Below are positions 50,308-62,418 of a DNA stretch of 64,000 bases, in pieces. The DNA lies in the NCBI GenBank assembly GCA_016710065.1, contig JADJLP010000010.1, positions 673,485-737,484 of the forward strand, read 5' to 3'. The position numbers and the translations under genes are program-made. Source of the DNA: Candidatus Ideonella esbjergensis. GTDB taxonomy: Bacteria; Pseudomonadota; Gammaproteobacteria; Burkholderiales; Burkholderiaceae_C. The first letter of the stretch is position 1. Each line of letters starts with the position of its first letter. Below the pieces are notes generated by a model that saw only the letters and a program-made list of their open reading frames with translations, searched no databases and was not told where the DNA came from.

Positions 50308-50927
50308 TCCGTATCGTCAGCATCGCCGCCCTGCTCAGCCTGCTGGTGCTGGTGCTCTACCTGCCATCGGCGCATCCGCCAGAGCGGTTCCTGGCGCAGA
50401 TTCGAAGCGAGCACCAGGCGATGGAAGAGATTTGGGGCGAGGCGCCCGCGCTGCGGATCCTCGACCGAGCGCTGGGATTGCAGGGTGCGGCACGGGAGGC
50501 CACGCCTGTGCCCCCGAGCGCCGATGCATCGGCGGCGAGCGGCGTGGACGGCGCCGTGGCGCGGGAGATGGCTTCCGTCAACCAGCGGCTGTTCGGGAAC
50601 AGCTACTTCCGCGCGATCGATGCGCTCGTGCTGCTGGCCGCCTTCAGGATGTCGGCGATGCTGGAGTGGCTGCCTTGGATGGCAGCCTTCCTTGCCGCAT
50701 CGGTCGCGGACGGCGCGATCAGCAGAGTGATCAAGTCCAAGGAGTTCCTTCACCACGATCCGGAGCGCTTTGCGCTCTACGCGTCGCTGGCCATCCTGCT
50801 AACCTGCGGTGGCGTCGTCGCGATGGTGGTGCCGACGTCCCTTCATCCTTTGGTCGCTCCGGCAGGCCTGTCCGTTCTAGCCATGCTGTGGGGGCGGTCG
50901 ATCGCGCACTTCCACCGACGCGGCTAG
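50304..50927 (+). CDS. DUF4400 membrane protein (TraJ-like)
   Basis: Starts at GTG overlapping the traD stop (GTGA). The protein has an N-terminal hydrophobic helix (IVSIAALLSLLVLVLYLP) and a soluble part. A conserved FRAIDALVLLAAFRMSAMLE helix follows, then two C-terminal membrane helices (LYASLAILLTCGGVVAMVVP, then a Leu/Ala-rich segment). This matches DUF4400, the TraJ position in SXT/R391 and IncC. It is thought to serve the coupling or secretion step, though its exact role is not established. Confidence 0.8.
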   Translation: MIRIVSIAALLSLLVLVLYLPSAHPPERFLAQIRSEHQAMEEIWGEAPALRILDRALGLQGAAREATPVPPSADASAASGVDGAVAREMASVNQRLFGNSYFRAIDALVLLAAFRMSAMLEWLPWMAAFLAASVADGAISRVIKSKEFLHHDPERFALYASLAILLTCGGVVAMVVPTSLHPLVAPAGLSVLAMLWGRSIAHFHRRG

Positions 50928-50941
50928 GCTGTTCGACGAGC

Positions 50942-51015
50942 AACAGCCTCTGAATCGGCCAAAGCTCGCTATTCTCAACACACAGTACAAGTGTGCTTTA
51001 ACTAAACAGCCTCTG
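50942..51015. repeat. 11-bp direct repeats flanking an AT-rich promoter-like stretch
   Basis: AACAGCCTCTG occurs at 50942-50952 and 51005-51015 with a relatively AT-rich stretch between (GTACAAGTGTGCTTTAACTA). It lies between the DUF4400 stop and the ATPase gene at 51033 and marks the left edge of the second cargo block. It may be a promoter-operator or a short duplication from module insertion. Confidence 0.4.
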
Positions 51016-51032
51016 CTGGTAACATCCAGCGG

Positions 51033-52469
51033 ATGAGGGTCTCCAAAGAAGAGCTCGTCGCCGTCCTCGCCCAGTTCAACCCCTGGTGGCGAGGCGAAGC
51101 CATTGCCGACCTACCGATTTGGCGCCGAGCGGCCTTCCGCGAGCTTCAGGCCTGGATGACGCAGCCACCGGCGCCCCGGGCCGTGCTCCTCTCCGGCGCA
51201 CGCCAGATCGGCAAGACCACGCTGCTGCTGCAGGCGGCCGACACTCTGCTTCGCGGGGGCGTGCCGGGTGCAAACGTCCTGTACGCGACCTTCGACCATC
51301 CCATCCTGAAGCTGGCCGGCATCGATGCCGTCATCGACGCGTGGCGTGAACGCGAGCCGCGCGCCGACGGCCCCGAGTACCTGCTGCTGGACGAGGCCCA
51401 GTTCATTCGTGACTGGGGCACCTGGGTCAAGCACCAGGTCGACTTCCGGAAGGACCGGCGCATCGCGTTCACCGGCTCCGCCATGCCTTTGGTGGAAGCC
51501 GACCAGGAGTCCGGCGTGGGCCGCTGGCACACCATTCGGCTCACGACGCTGTCGTTCTACGAGTACCTGCAGATCAAGCGCCTGGAGTTGCCAGACCTGC
51601 CCCGGCTGCGCAGCCTGCGCGACCTCTTTGACTGGAAGGCCACCGACTTCTACCGCGTCACGGAGCGGGCAGCACCGTACGTGGGCCACTTCCACGAGTA
51701 CCTCGTGCGCGGCGGCTTTCCGCAGACCGCCCAGGTGGACAGCATCACGCAGGCCCAGCGCCTGCTGCGCGAAGACATCATCGACAAGGTGCTCAAGCGC
51801 GACATGACCGCGCTGTTCGGCGTGCGGCGCGTGCTGGACCTGGAGCACACCTTCCTGTACCTGTGCATGCACGACGGCGGCCTGCTGGACATGGTGGACC
51901 TGTGCGCCAACCTGGAGGTCAAGCGCCCGACCGCCCAGAACTTCATCGAGCTGCTCGAGGCCACCCACCTGATCTACCGGCTGGCCCCGTTTGGTTACGG
52001 CAAGGACGTGCTGCGTGCCCGGTTCAAGATCTATCTGGCCGACGCCGCCATCGCGCCGGCCGTCATGCTCAAGGGCAAGGCCATCCTCGAAGACGCATCG
52101 GCGCTGGGTGTCGCCACCGAGACCGCGGTCTTCAAGCACCTGTTTGCCCGGTACTACGCACAGAACGTCCGCTTCAGCTACTGGCGTGGCAAACGCGACC
52201 ACGAGGTCGACCTGGTGGCCGAAGTCGGCGGCGAACTCATACCCTTCGAGGTGAAGTACCGCGCACAGCACACCGGGGCGCGGGAGCTCAAGGGCCTCGT
52301 CGAGCTCTGCCAGTCGAAACGAATCGAGCGCGGCTATGTAGTCACCAAGTCGCTCGACGACTTCGGCTTGATGCAGGGCCTGGCCGCTGGTACGCAGGTC
52401 ATGCGAGTACCTGCCCCTCTGCTGTGCTACTGGATGGGAGCCACCGAACTCCCCGGCTCGAGCTCATGA
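51033..52469 (+). CDS. AAA_14/DUF4143 ATPase
   Basis: A 478-residue protein of the ATP-binding AAA_14 plus DUF4143 family. Walker A is LLSGARQIGKTTLLL (about residues 53-67), Walker B is YLLLDEAQFIRD (about residue 118) and the sensor is RRIAFTGSAMPL. The DUF4143 half ends with a PD-(D/E)xK-like site: RDHEVDLVAEVGGE then PFEVK. These proteins are widespread; their function is not established, although the nuclease-like C-terminus suggests DNA or RNA processing. It is the first gene of the second cargo block and is separated by 115 bases from the methyltransferase gene. Confidence 0.8.
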   Translation: MRVSKEELVAVLAQFNPWWRGEAIADLPIWRRAAFRELQAWMTQPPAPRAVLLSGARQIGKTTLLLQAADTLLRGGVPGANVLYATFDHPILKLAGIDAVIDAWREREPRADGPEYLLLDEAQFIRDWGTWVKHQVDFRKDRRIAFTGSAMPLVEADQESGVGRWHTIRLTTLSFYEYLQIKRLELPDLPRLRSLRDLFDWKATDFYRVTERAAPYVGHFHEYLVRGGFPQTAQVDSITQAQRLLREDIIDKVLKRDMTALFGVRRVLDLEHTFLYLCMHDGGLLDMVDLCANLEVKRPTAQNFIELLEATHLIYRLAPFGYGKDVLRARFKIYLADAAIAPAVMLKGKAILEDASALGVATETAVFKHLFARYYAQNVRFSYWRGKRDHEVDLVAEVGGELIPFEVKYRAQHTGARELKGLVELCQSKRIERGYVVTKSLDDFGLMQGLAAGTQVMRVPAPLLCYWMGATELPGSSS

Positions 52470-52584
52470 CATACGGCAGACTTCGTGCGACTCGACGCTG
52501 CGGCGCGCGCCGCACGGCAACCGTTTCAATCAACTGCATTCACGCTCACGGCCTCAAGGTCGAACAAGAAGCGAGGAGGATCGT

Positions 52585-54453
52585 TTGTCAGCCATCCATG
52601 ACTTGATTGCGCAGGTCACCGACCCCCGCCTGCGCGACCGGCTTGCCGCCGAATGGGCGAAGGCCTCTAGGGAGAAGAAGTTCGGCCTCGTGTTCGAGGA
52701 CCACCTTCCGGAACTGCTGCCGCTGCACAAGGCGAAGCCGCGCCGCGGGGATCTGGTTTGCCGTCGCGACGGTTCCATCAAGGACGTGTGGCAGGTACAG
52801 AAAATCAAGGATGGCATCGCGCTGTGCATCAAGCCTGGAAACGAGGCCGACGAAGTGCACGACCGGGCAACCGGCGGTAGTGCTGCTGCGGCCCAGTGGC
52901 CCATCGAGGAACTCCTCGTAGTGCGCCAGTTCGGCGAGCCGATTTTCCCTTCGCTGGTTCCAGTCGATGCCGTTGCCAACGGTCCGGCAGACGCCCCGTG
53001 GCATACCTTGATCGAGGCCGACAACTACCACGCACTGCAATTGTTGGAGTACCTGTACGCGGGGCAGGTGGACTGCATCTACATCGACCCCCCGTACAAC
53101 ACAGGTGCGCGCGACTGGAAATACAACAACGACTACGTCGACGGCAACGACGGCTGGCGCCACAGCAAGTGGCTTGCGTTCATGGAGCGCCGACTGGCGC
53201 TTGCCAAACGCTTACTCCGCCCAGAATCAAGTGTCCTGATTGTCACAATCGATGAACATGAAGTTCATCATTTGGCGATGCTTATTGAGCGTGAGTTCCC
53301 GGAGGCACGCACGCAGATGGTCAGCACCATGATCAACCCTGCAAACGTGGCGAGAGCAGGCAGTTTTGGGCGGAGTGATGAGTACATCTTCTTCGTAATG
53401 CTCGGCAATGCGGCTCCAGCAAGACTTCGACTGGCACGCGAGTGGGTCTCGGCAAAAGGGAGAACGCATACTGGCAGTATTCGATGGGACCTACTTCGCA
53501 GGTCAGGGACCAATGCCGCACGATCGGACCGGCCAGGGCTCTTCTACCCCATCTACATCGACCCAAACGGACCACGAATCGCTGAGGTTGGCAACCCTCT
53601 TCCTGCTGGCACTTCAGAGCCAGAACGCCTGCCAGGCCTCGTCACACTGCTGCCTATTCGGAAAAACAAGACCGAAGGCAACTGGCAGTGGTATCCGGAG
53701 ACATTGAAGGATCGGATGAAGCAAGGTCGTGTGCGAATAGGCGGCAATGCCAAGCGCGGCTACGTGATATATATCTTGAAAGATGGCGAGTATGCAAAGA
53801 TTCAACGCGGCGAGTTTCAGGAACTTGGTCGCGCGCTTGATGGATCGCTAATTGTTGACGAAAACGACTCGACCTTTGTAAGGGCTGTGCCCGGCAGTCA
53901 GTGGAGAATTGCAACGCACGATGCGACGCAATACGGATCGAGAGTATTGGGCGACATCGTTCCTGACCGGAAGTTTCCGTTCCCAAAGAGTTTGTACGCC
54001 GTCCGGGATACGCTGCGGTTCTTCGTTGACGAGAAACAAGAGGCCCTCGTGCTGGACTTCTTTGCCGGGAGCGCCACCACTTTGCATGCGCTAAATCTTC
54101 TCAACGCCGGGGACAACGGCCGACGTCGATGCATTCTCGTGACTAACAACGAGGTTTCGGCGGATGAAGCGGAGACGCTTCGAGCCGCCGGTCATCAGCC
54201 TGGAGACATCGAGTGGGAGTCTCTCGGAATCTGTCGCTCGGTGACGTGGCCCAGAAGCAAGAACACGATCCTGGGGCGGCGCGATGACGGGTCCGTCGTG
54301 TCGGGCGAGTACTTGTTGGGTACCCCAATAGAGCGGGAAGTGCCCAGGCGATTCACGCATATTGGCTTCATAGATTCGACAACAATCAATACATCCGCTA
54401 AGAAGAAGCAGGTGGTGGCGCTGATCGACGGACTGCCGCAAACGCTGGTCAAG
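52585..54453 (+). pseudogene. type III-like DNA methyltransferase (mod), 5' part split by IS481-family element
   Basis: The gene starts at TTG 52585, 5 bases after a GGAGG site. It encodes a beta-class adenine/cytosine-N4 methyltransferase, with motif IV IDPPYNTG (about residue 168) preceding motif I LDFFAGSATT (about residue 492). The native sequence runs to LPQTLVK at 54453, then the IS begins; the open frame continues into the IS to 54561 with foreign residues. The native C-terminus resumes at 55534. Intact length would be about 848 residues. Despite the break, all catalytic motifs are in this part. A methyltransferase without its C-terminal region may or may not be active. Confidence 0.85.
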
Positions 54454-55527
54454 TGTTGGATCCCGTGTGATCATATTCCGGCGCGCAGCTGGGCTTTGTT
54501 CAAAGCCAGAGACACGCTGCGAGGCGTGATTGAATCACTTCGGCAGGAGGCGAGAGCATGAGTCAGGTTCACCCGCAGGCCCGCACGACACCGCGAACGA
54601 GGGCCGAGATCAAGGCCTCTGCAGCGCCGGTGACTGAGCTGGCTGAGCGCTACAACATCACCGTGGCGACGGCTCGCAAATGGAAGTCGCGGGAGACGCC
54701 CGAAGACTTGTCGCACCGGCCACGCAAGCTGAGCACCACGCTCTCGCCGAGCCAAGAGGCGATCGTTGTCGAATTGCGCCGAATGCTGCTCCTGCCACTG
54801 GACGACTTGCTGGTTGTCACGCGCGAGTTCATCAATGCGCAGGTGTCCCGTTCGGGCCTGGATCGCTGCTTGCAGCGTCACGGTGTGGGCAGCTTGCGCG
54901 AAATACAGGCCGCCTTGGCGGGCGACCAGACGGTCCCGCCGAAGTCGTTCAAAGACTACGAGCCGGGCTTTGTTCATGTGGACATCAAGTACCTGCCGCA
55001 GATGCCCGACGAGAAGGCCAGGCGCTATCTGTTTGTGGCCATCGACCGGGCCACACGCTGGGTCTACTTGCGCATCTACGCACACCAAGATGAGGCCGCC
55101 AGCATCGACTTTCTGCGCCGTCTGCACCAAGCCGCGCCGATGAAAATCAAGACTGTGCTGACCGACAACGGCAGTCAGTTCACAGACCGCTTCACGAGCA
55201 AGACCCGCGCACCAAGCGGTCAACATGCCTTCGACCGGCGCTGCGTGGAACTGGGCATCGAGCACCGACTGTGTCCGCCGCGTCATCCTCAGACCAATGG
55301 CATGGTGGAGCGCTTCAACGGGCGCGTCAGCGAGGTCATCGCGCAGACCCGATTCAAGTCGGCTCAAGAGTTGGAGACCACGCTGACGAACTATCTTGCG
55401 ACCTACAACCACCGCATTCCCCAGCGCGCGCTCAACCACCTATCACCCGTTCAGGCACTCAAGCAATGGCAGGCCAAACGGCCCGAGCTGTTCTCAAAGC
55501 GGGTTTATGAGCTCTCGGGACTTGACA
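54454..55527 (+). mobile_element. IS481-family insertion sequence inside mod
   Basis: A 1074-bp element. It begins TGTTGGATCCCG and ends TCGGGACTTGACA. The ends are imperfect inverted repeats sharing TGT, TCCCG and TCATA blocks at the same offsets. A 6-bp direct repeat GTCAAG flanks it (54448-54453 and 55528-55533). Removing the element and one repeat restores the mod frame exactly. The size, TGT...ACA ends and transposase type fit IS481. Confidence 0.88.
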
Positions 55528-55703
55528 GTCAAGGACCCCTGCCCCTTCATCGTGTCGGAGGACCACACGGCGAGCGTGCTGTTCGATGTGGCCGAGGCCG
55601 AAGCCTGGCTGGAGGCGCTGGACGGTCAGGAGCACATCACCGACATCTACATCGTCTCGCCCGCCAAGCGCGTGTTCGATCAGCTGAAGGCGCAGGTGGT
55701 TGA
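54558..55703 (+). CDS. IS481-family transposase
   Basis: The N-terminal helix-turn-helix (VTELAERYNITVATARKWKS) is followed by a DDE core: FVHVDIKYLP (Asp), VLTDNGSQF (Asp) and HPQTNGMVERFNG (Glu). A strong AGGAGG site precedes the ATG. The protein proper ends near KRVYELSGLDS at the IS end. There is no in-frame stop inside the IS, so this frame reads through about 58 codons of host mod sequence to a stop at 55703. The real family C-terminus should be at about residue 322. Confidence 0.88.
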   Translation: MSQVHPQARTTPRTRAEIKASAAPVTELAERYNITVATARKWKSRETPEDLSHRPRKLSTTLSPSQEAIVVELRRMLLLPLDDLLVVTREFINAQVSRSGLDRCLQRHGVGSLREIQAALAGDQTVPPKSFKDYEPGFVHVDIKYLPQMPDEKARRYLFVAIDRATRWVYLRIYAHQDEAASIDFLRRLHQAAPMKIKTVLTDNGSQFTDRFTSKTRAPSGQHAFDRRCVELGIEHRLCPPRHPQTNGMVERFNGRVSEVIAQTRFKSAQELETTLTNYLATYNHRIPQRALNHLSPVQALKQWQAKRPELFSKRVYELSGLDSQGPLPLHRVGGPHGERAVRCGRGRSLAGGAGRSGAHHRHLHRLARQARVRSAEGAGG

Positions 55704-56211
55704 ACTGCTCGGCCCCTGGCTCGTGTCGGAGGAAGAGAAGCGGCCCATGAGCGCTGGCTTTGCCGCGAACCTCGCCTACTTCAAGCTGGACTTCCTTGAC
55801 CCCGAGCGCGTGTCGTTGCGCCGTGCCTTCCGCGAGATCCTGCCGCTGCTGTGGCTGAAAGCGGGCGCCATGGGGCCGCGGCCGGAACTCAAACGCGGCG
55901 AGCCCGAGCCGCCCCTGTTTGCGCCCGAGGACACCAACTTCGTTGTGCTGCTCGAGGAGACCCGCATGGGCCGCCTTCTGAAGGCGCTGGCTGGTCGCAC
56001 AGGCCTTTCGCACGTGTTCATCGTCACCGACGCTGACGAGTCCTTCAAGAGCATGGCGCAGGACGTTCGCGACGTGGCTGGCAAAGCCAACCCAGGTCTT
56101 CAGGTCGTGCAGCTCTACAGAGACTACCTGCTCAATTTCATGATCAATCAGAGCCAAGAGCGAGCGACTCGCACATCCTCTGAGGTCGAGATCCGTGGGG
56201 GACGGGCATGA
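55534..56211 (+). pseudogene. type III-like methyltransferase (mod), 3' part
   Basis: From GAC at 55534 the frame gives DPCPFIVSEDHTASVLFD, then ITDIYIVSPAKRVFDQLKAQ and a C-terminal LQVVQLYRDYLLNFM region. This is the conserved C-terminal domain of large Mod proteins of this group. It joins in frame to codon 623 of the 5' part. Its stop overlaps the res gene start by 4 bases (ATGA at 56208-56211). There is no start codon in proper context for separate expression. Confidence 0.82.
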
Positions 56212-56642
56212 AGGTCTCTCTCTTCGATTTCCAGCGGGACGCGCTCCATCAGCTGCGCGACAAGATCGTCGCGGCGCGCAAGTTCGCCACCACCGACAAC
56301 CCGCAGGCGATCGCCTTCTCTGCGCCCACGGGCAGCGGCAAGACCATCATCATGACGGCGCTCTTCGAGGCCATCCTCGACCAGCCCGATGACGAACTCG
56401 CATGGCCGTTGGACTGGGCGCCGCAGCCGGATGCCGTGATCCTATGGATCTCAGACATGCCCGAACTCAACGAGCAGACCCGGCTCAAGATCGAGAGCAA
56501 GTCCGACAAGGTCTACCGTGTCAGCCAGTTGATCACGATCGACGCCCAGTTCGACGCGCCGCAGTTGCAAGGTGGGCGCGTCTACTTCATCAACACCCAA
56601 AAGCTCGCCGTCAACCAGCCGCTGACGAATCGCGGCGACGGC
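56208..56642 (+). pseudogene. type III-like restriction helicase (res), 5' part split by IS21-family element
   Basis: The 145 native codons hold a Q-motif-like start (LFDFQRDALHQLRDKI) and Walker A FSAPTGSGKTIIM of a superfamily 2 helicase. Next come WISDMPELNEQTRLKI and VYFINTQKLAVNQPLTNRGDG. The frame then enters the IS and stops at 56681. The rest of the gene follows the IS at 60298. The start overlaps the mod stop, so mod and res formed one operon. Confidence 0.85.
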
Positions 56643-57042
56643 TGTGAACGCCTGTCAGGATCCGACACTATTCGCTGGTGAGGTGGCGGATTTCATCGTC
56701 AGCTGAAGAACCGGTTGGTTGGAGGGGTTGCGCCTGCCCGGCCGCCCTGCAGGGCGGCCGGGCAGGCGCGGCCGATGGCTGTGGGCGCCATGCACACGCG
56801 GTCGATGAGGACAGGGTTGACCTGGTGACTTCGGCGCAACGCCGGTCGCAGGGTGGGCGGCGCTCGGGATACAACAGCGCTCATGCCGAAGAAGGTGGGC
56901 GCGGCAACGGCCAATCTCGCCGGGAAGCCTGACAACCGTACCGCGCCCTACACCGCGCCGATGAAGGTGGTGCCACGTTAGTGTGGCATCTCTGGGACGC
57001 GTCCGTCCAGCGTGGAAGCTTCGGTTGTCGACCGAGGTGGGC

Positions 57043-57582
57043 ATGGATGCTCCAGGCAGGCTGTTCCTGTGCGCGCGTTGCCGCGCTCAGGTCGTGTTGT
57101 GCAGCCACTGCGACCGGGGCAATCGCTACTGCGGCCGGCAGTGCCGTCGCCTGGCGCGTGATGCGGCCCGCCGCGACAGTGCACGTCGATACCAACGATC
57201 TCGGCAAGGCCGGATTGCCCACGCCGCGCGGTCGCGGCGCTGGCGCCAACGGTGCCGTGCGCGTGGTGATGGTGACCATAGCGATGGCGCCGGCGGCGGT
57301 GGCGGTCTGCAGAAGAACGTGACACACCAGGGTTGCCCGCCCGGGGTGGCTGCGGCTCCACTGGCCGCATGGACACACCACACCACCTCAGCGCCCGAGC
57401 CTGCGGACATGGCCACCACCATCCCGATGGCCGTGGCGACCCCCAACCTCCCCAGACCTCCACCACGACCTCCACCACCACCACGCTCTGGCGCTGCCGG
57501 CGCTGTGCCAGGGCGCAGCCCGGCTGGGTGCGCCAGGGCTTCCTGCGCCATGGCCTGCGCCCGATGCGCCCAGGGTGGCGCC

Positions 57583-57599
<17 letters not shown>
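57043..57599 (+). pseudogene. IS21 passenger Cys-rich protein gene, frameshifted
   Basis: The first part (from ATG 57043) reads RLFLCARCRAQVVLCSHCDR, then a third Cys pair and a basic RYQRSRQGRIAH region. This small Cys-rich protein often precedes istA in proteobacterial IS21 elements. Its expected C-terminus (a CxxC block, then WVRQGFLRH and a terminal HDHSP) is found in the -1 frame ending at 57599, overlapping the istA start. So one base is missing near 57320-57345, a region of G and C runs. As it stands, the first frame runs on into istA without a stop. The function is unknown; metal binding is likely. Confidence 0.6.
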
Positions 57600-59101
<1,502 letters not shown>

Positions 59102-59109
<8 letters not shown>

Positions 59110-59902
59110 CACCGCCACACCCACCGCGCTGCGCGAGCAGGCCGCCGCACTTCGCCTGCATGGCCTGATCGAGCACTGGGCCGAGGTGATGGCGCAGCCC
59201 GAGCAGGCGCAATGGGTGGCGCAGATGCTCAGCTGGGAGGCCACCGAGCGCAGCCGCCGCAGCCTGGAGCGCCGCCTGCGCGATGCCCACATCGGGCGCT
59301 TCAAGCCGCTGGCCGACTTCGACTGGGCCTGGCCCAAGAGCATCGACCGCGGTGCCGTCGAAGAACTGATGACGCTGGACTTCGTCAAGGACGCCAGCAA
59401 CGTCGTCCTGGTCGGCCCCAACGGCGTGGGCAAGTCCATGTGTGCCTGCAACATCGGCTACCAGGCCGTGCTGGCCGGGTACACGGCCCTGTTCACCACC
59501 GCCGGGCAGTTGCTGGGCGAGTTGGCCGCGCTCGACAGCGACTCGGGCCTGCGCCGCAAGCTGCGTCAGTACGCCGCCCCGGACGTGCTGATCATCGACG
59601 AGGTGGGCTACCTGTCGTACTCGAACCGCCACGCCGATCTGCTGTTCGAACTGGTCAGCCGGCGCTACCAGCACAAGAGCACGGTGGTGACAACGAACAA
59701 GGCGTTCGCCGACTGGGGCGAGGTCTTCCCCAACGCGGCCTGCGTGGTGTCGTTGATCGACCGGCTGATGCACCGCGCCGAAGTTGTGCGCATTGATGGC
59801 CAGTCCTACCGGGCCAAGGAAGCACAAGAGCGCGAGGCCCAGCGCCTGGCTGCGCGCTCGGCCAAGGCAACGCCGGCGCGGTCGCGCAAGGCTGCAACAT
59901 GA
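59102..59902 (+). CDS. istB: IS21-family helper ATPase IstB
   Basis: A 266-residue AAA+ protein with Walker A VLVGPNGVGKSMCA, Walker B VLIIDEVGYLSY, a sensor TTNKAFADWGEVF and the basic C-terminal lid. IstB guides IstA to target DNA. The start lies within the istA end, and the stop overlaps the next small ORF (ATGA at 59899-59902). Confidence 0.92.
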
Positions 59903-60114
59903 GCGCGTCCCCCTGGCCACCGTCGCCTGCGTCCGCAGCGGTGGTCGTGCCCTTGCACTGGACGCCCGAGCAAGCGCTGGCCGTCGCCGAGTGCCTCCAG
60001 GCCATGCGCCAAGCCCTGTGGGCCGCCTACGGGCCCCAGATGCAGCAGGCCTGGCGCGAACAGCTCATGCCTGACCGGGCGCCACCTGAGTTCGATCCCG
60101 ACGAGCCGTTCTGA
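59899..60114 (+). CDS. small IS21-associated protein, 71 aa
   Basis: Coupled to istB by ATGA. The 71-residue product has one amphipathic helix (TPEQALAVAECLQAMRQALW) and an acidic tail. Similar small ORFs occur after istB in some long IS21 members. The function is unknown, and it is not required in standard IS21. Confidence 0.5.
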   Translation: MSASPWPPSPASAAVVVPLHWTPEQALAVAECLQAMRQALWAAYGPQMQQAWREQLMPDRAPPEFDPDEPF

Positions 60115-60297
60115 CCCACCGAACACGGCGTCAGGCTTACCGACACAGGCCTCAAACCCGACCCCACACCATCAGGGCCTGCATGCAGGCCCTGTTGCCA
60201 TTGGGCCGTGGCCACTTCACCCCAAGTTCACGCCCGCCTGCAAAACCGCCACCTCGCCAGCGAATAGAGGCGGATTTACTTCAGCGGCAACAACGGC

Positions 60298-62379
60298 CGG
60301 CAGCACCTGATCTGGGAAACGCTGACCAACACGGCGCGCGCGATCCCCGACCGCTTCTATGTCGTGATCGACGAGGCCCACCGCGGCATGACCTCGGGCC
60401 GCGGTGCGCAGGCGGCACGGACACTGATGCAGCGCTTTCTGCTCGGTCATGCCGAGTCGGGTCTGGTGAAGATGCCACTGGTCATCGGTGTCTCGGCAAC
60501 ACCGAAGCGCTTCATGGACCTGCTAGAGCATGCCCCGCACACGGTGCACAAGGTGGCCATCCCGGCCGAGGAGGTGCGGAAGTCCGGCCTGCTGAAAGAC
60601 CGCATCCTCATCCATCACCCAGAGTCAGCCACGACCGCGGAGATGGGCCTACTGGAAGAGGCCGCCCGCCGCTGGAACCAGATGACGATGGCCTGGGGTG
60701 CGTACTGCAAGGATGAGCAGGAGGCTACGGTCTGGCCAGTCTTGGTCGTGCAGGTCGAGAACGGTACCGATCGGCAGTTGACCAAGACGGATCTGGCCGA
60801 CGCCTTGACCGTGATCGAGAGCGCGGTTGGGCGTCGCCTCCATGAGGGCGAGGTCGCGCACGCCCTGCACGACACCGGCGACCTGGACGTGGGCGGCCGG
60901 CGCGTGCGAAAGGTCGAAGCCTCGCGCATCGATGGGGACAAGAACATCGGCGTGGTGTTCTTCAAGACCAGCCTCTCCACCGGGTGGGACTGCCCACGGG
61001 CGGAGGTCATGATGTCTTTCCGCCGCGCCGAGGATCACACGTACATCGCCCAACTGCTGGGCCGGATGGTGCGTACTCCCTTGGCGCGGCGCATCGAGAA
61101 AGACGCGGCACTGAACGACGTGCACCTGTTCCTGCCGTACTTCGATACGCAAGCTGTTCAGGGTGTCGTGGCAGCGCTGCACAACCAGGAGGAGGTGCCA
61201 CCGGCCGAGGCCGGCTCCGGCCGCGATCTGGTGGTGCTCGAACGCCGCGACGGGACCGATGCCCTGTTCGCGGCACTCGATGAACTCGTGACCTACCGGG
61301 TCAACGCGGCTCGGGCACAGAGCCCACTGCGCCGGTTCATGGCCATGTCCCGAAGCCTGACGGTCGACGAGATCGACGAGGACGCCTGGGCCCAGGCCAA
61401 GGTGCAAATCGTGAACTGGATGGGCGAACGGGTCGCGGCGTTGAAGGAGGAAGGCCGGTTCGAAGCTGCGGCCAAGGCCATCACGCATGTGGGCTTGCGC
61501 ACCCTGGCCGTCCAAAACGGGACCACGGTCGCCGAGCCAGGCGCCGAGTATCAGATCGGTGCGTCCAGCGTCGACATCGATCGCCTGTTCGAGGAAGCCG
61601 GTCGGGCCTTCAGCCATGGCTTGCAGATGGAGTACTGGCGCGCGCATGCCGAGCGTGATGCCGTCGAGGTCAAGGTCGAGGCGATCGTGCTGGCGCGAGA
61701 AGCCGCCCAGATGAGCGAGTTGGAGAAGCACGCCGGTGCGGCCTTCGACGCGCTGTATGACCAGCACAAGAAGGCCATCCACAAGCTCAAGGAGCATCGG
61801 CGCACCACCTACGAGAAGCTCCGGCTGGCCACCGCCACCCCGAACGAAGTGCCCTGGCGTCTGCCCGACTCGATTGACTTCCGTCGCAAGCCGGCGGATC
61901 CGATCTGGGATCGCCACCTGTTTGTCGAAAGCAATGGGCAGTTCCGGGCAGAGCTGGGCACCTGGGAGGCGGGCGTGCTCAAGGAAGAGCTTGCAAACGA
62001 GAACGTCGTGGGTTGGCTGCGGAACGTCGACCGCAAGCCGTGGTCGCTGGAGATCCCCTACGACACAGGCGGCGACGTCCGGCCAATGTTCCCGGACCTC
62101 GTGGTGGTCAGGAAGAAGGGCCCATCCTTCGAGGTCGACATCCTCGAACCCCATGACCCGAGCCTTTCGGACAACTTCGAGAAGGCGGTCGGTCTGGCCC
62201 GGTTCGCACAGAAGCATGGCGCCTTGTGCGGCCGCATTCAGCTGATCCGCAAGCACAGCAATGCGGGCGGCGAGCACTACGCGAGGCTGGAGATCAACCA
62301 GGCATCGACCATCAAGCGCCTGCTGCCGATGACCAGCAATCCCCAGCTGGACGATCTGTTTGCGGAGTTGGCCAAGTAG
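60298..62379 (+). pseudogene. type III-like restriction helicase/nuclease (res), 3' part
   Basis: The native frame resumes at RQHLIWETLTNTARAIPDRF and continues with the DEAH box YVVIDEAHRGM, motif III VIGVSATPKRF and motif VI YIAQLLGRMVRT. A long helical region ends in a PD-like motif (MFPDLVVVRKKGPSFEVDIL). The usual (D/E)xK lysine is not evident; the segment reads EVDILEPHD, and homologous proteins may share this form. Joined to the 5' part it makes 838 residues. An ATG at 60364 could let an incomplete helicase be made, without motif I. Confidence 0.83.
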
Positions 62380-62418
62380 TGCGCCGGCCACTCGGACGAG
62401 CCTGACTCGGAGCGGCAC

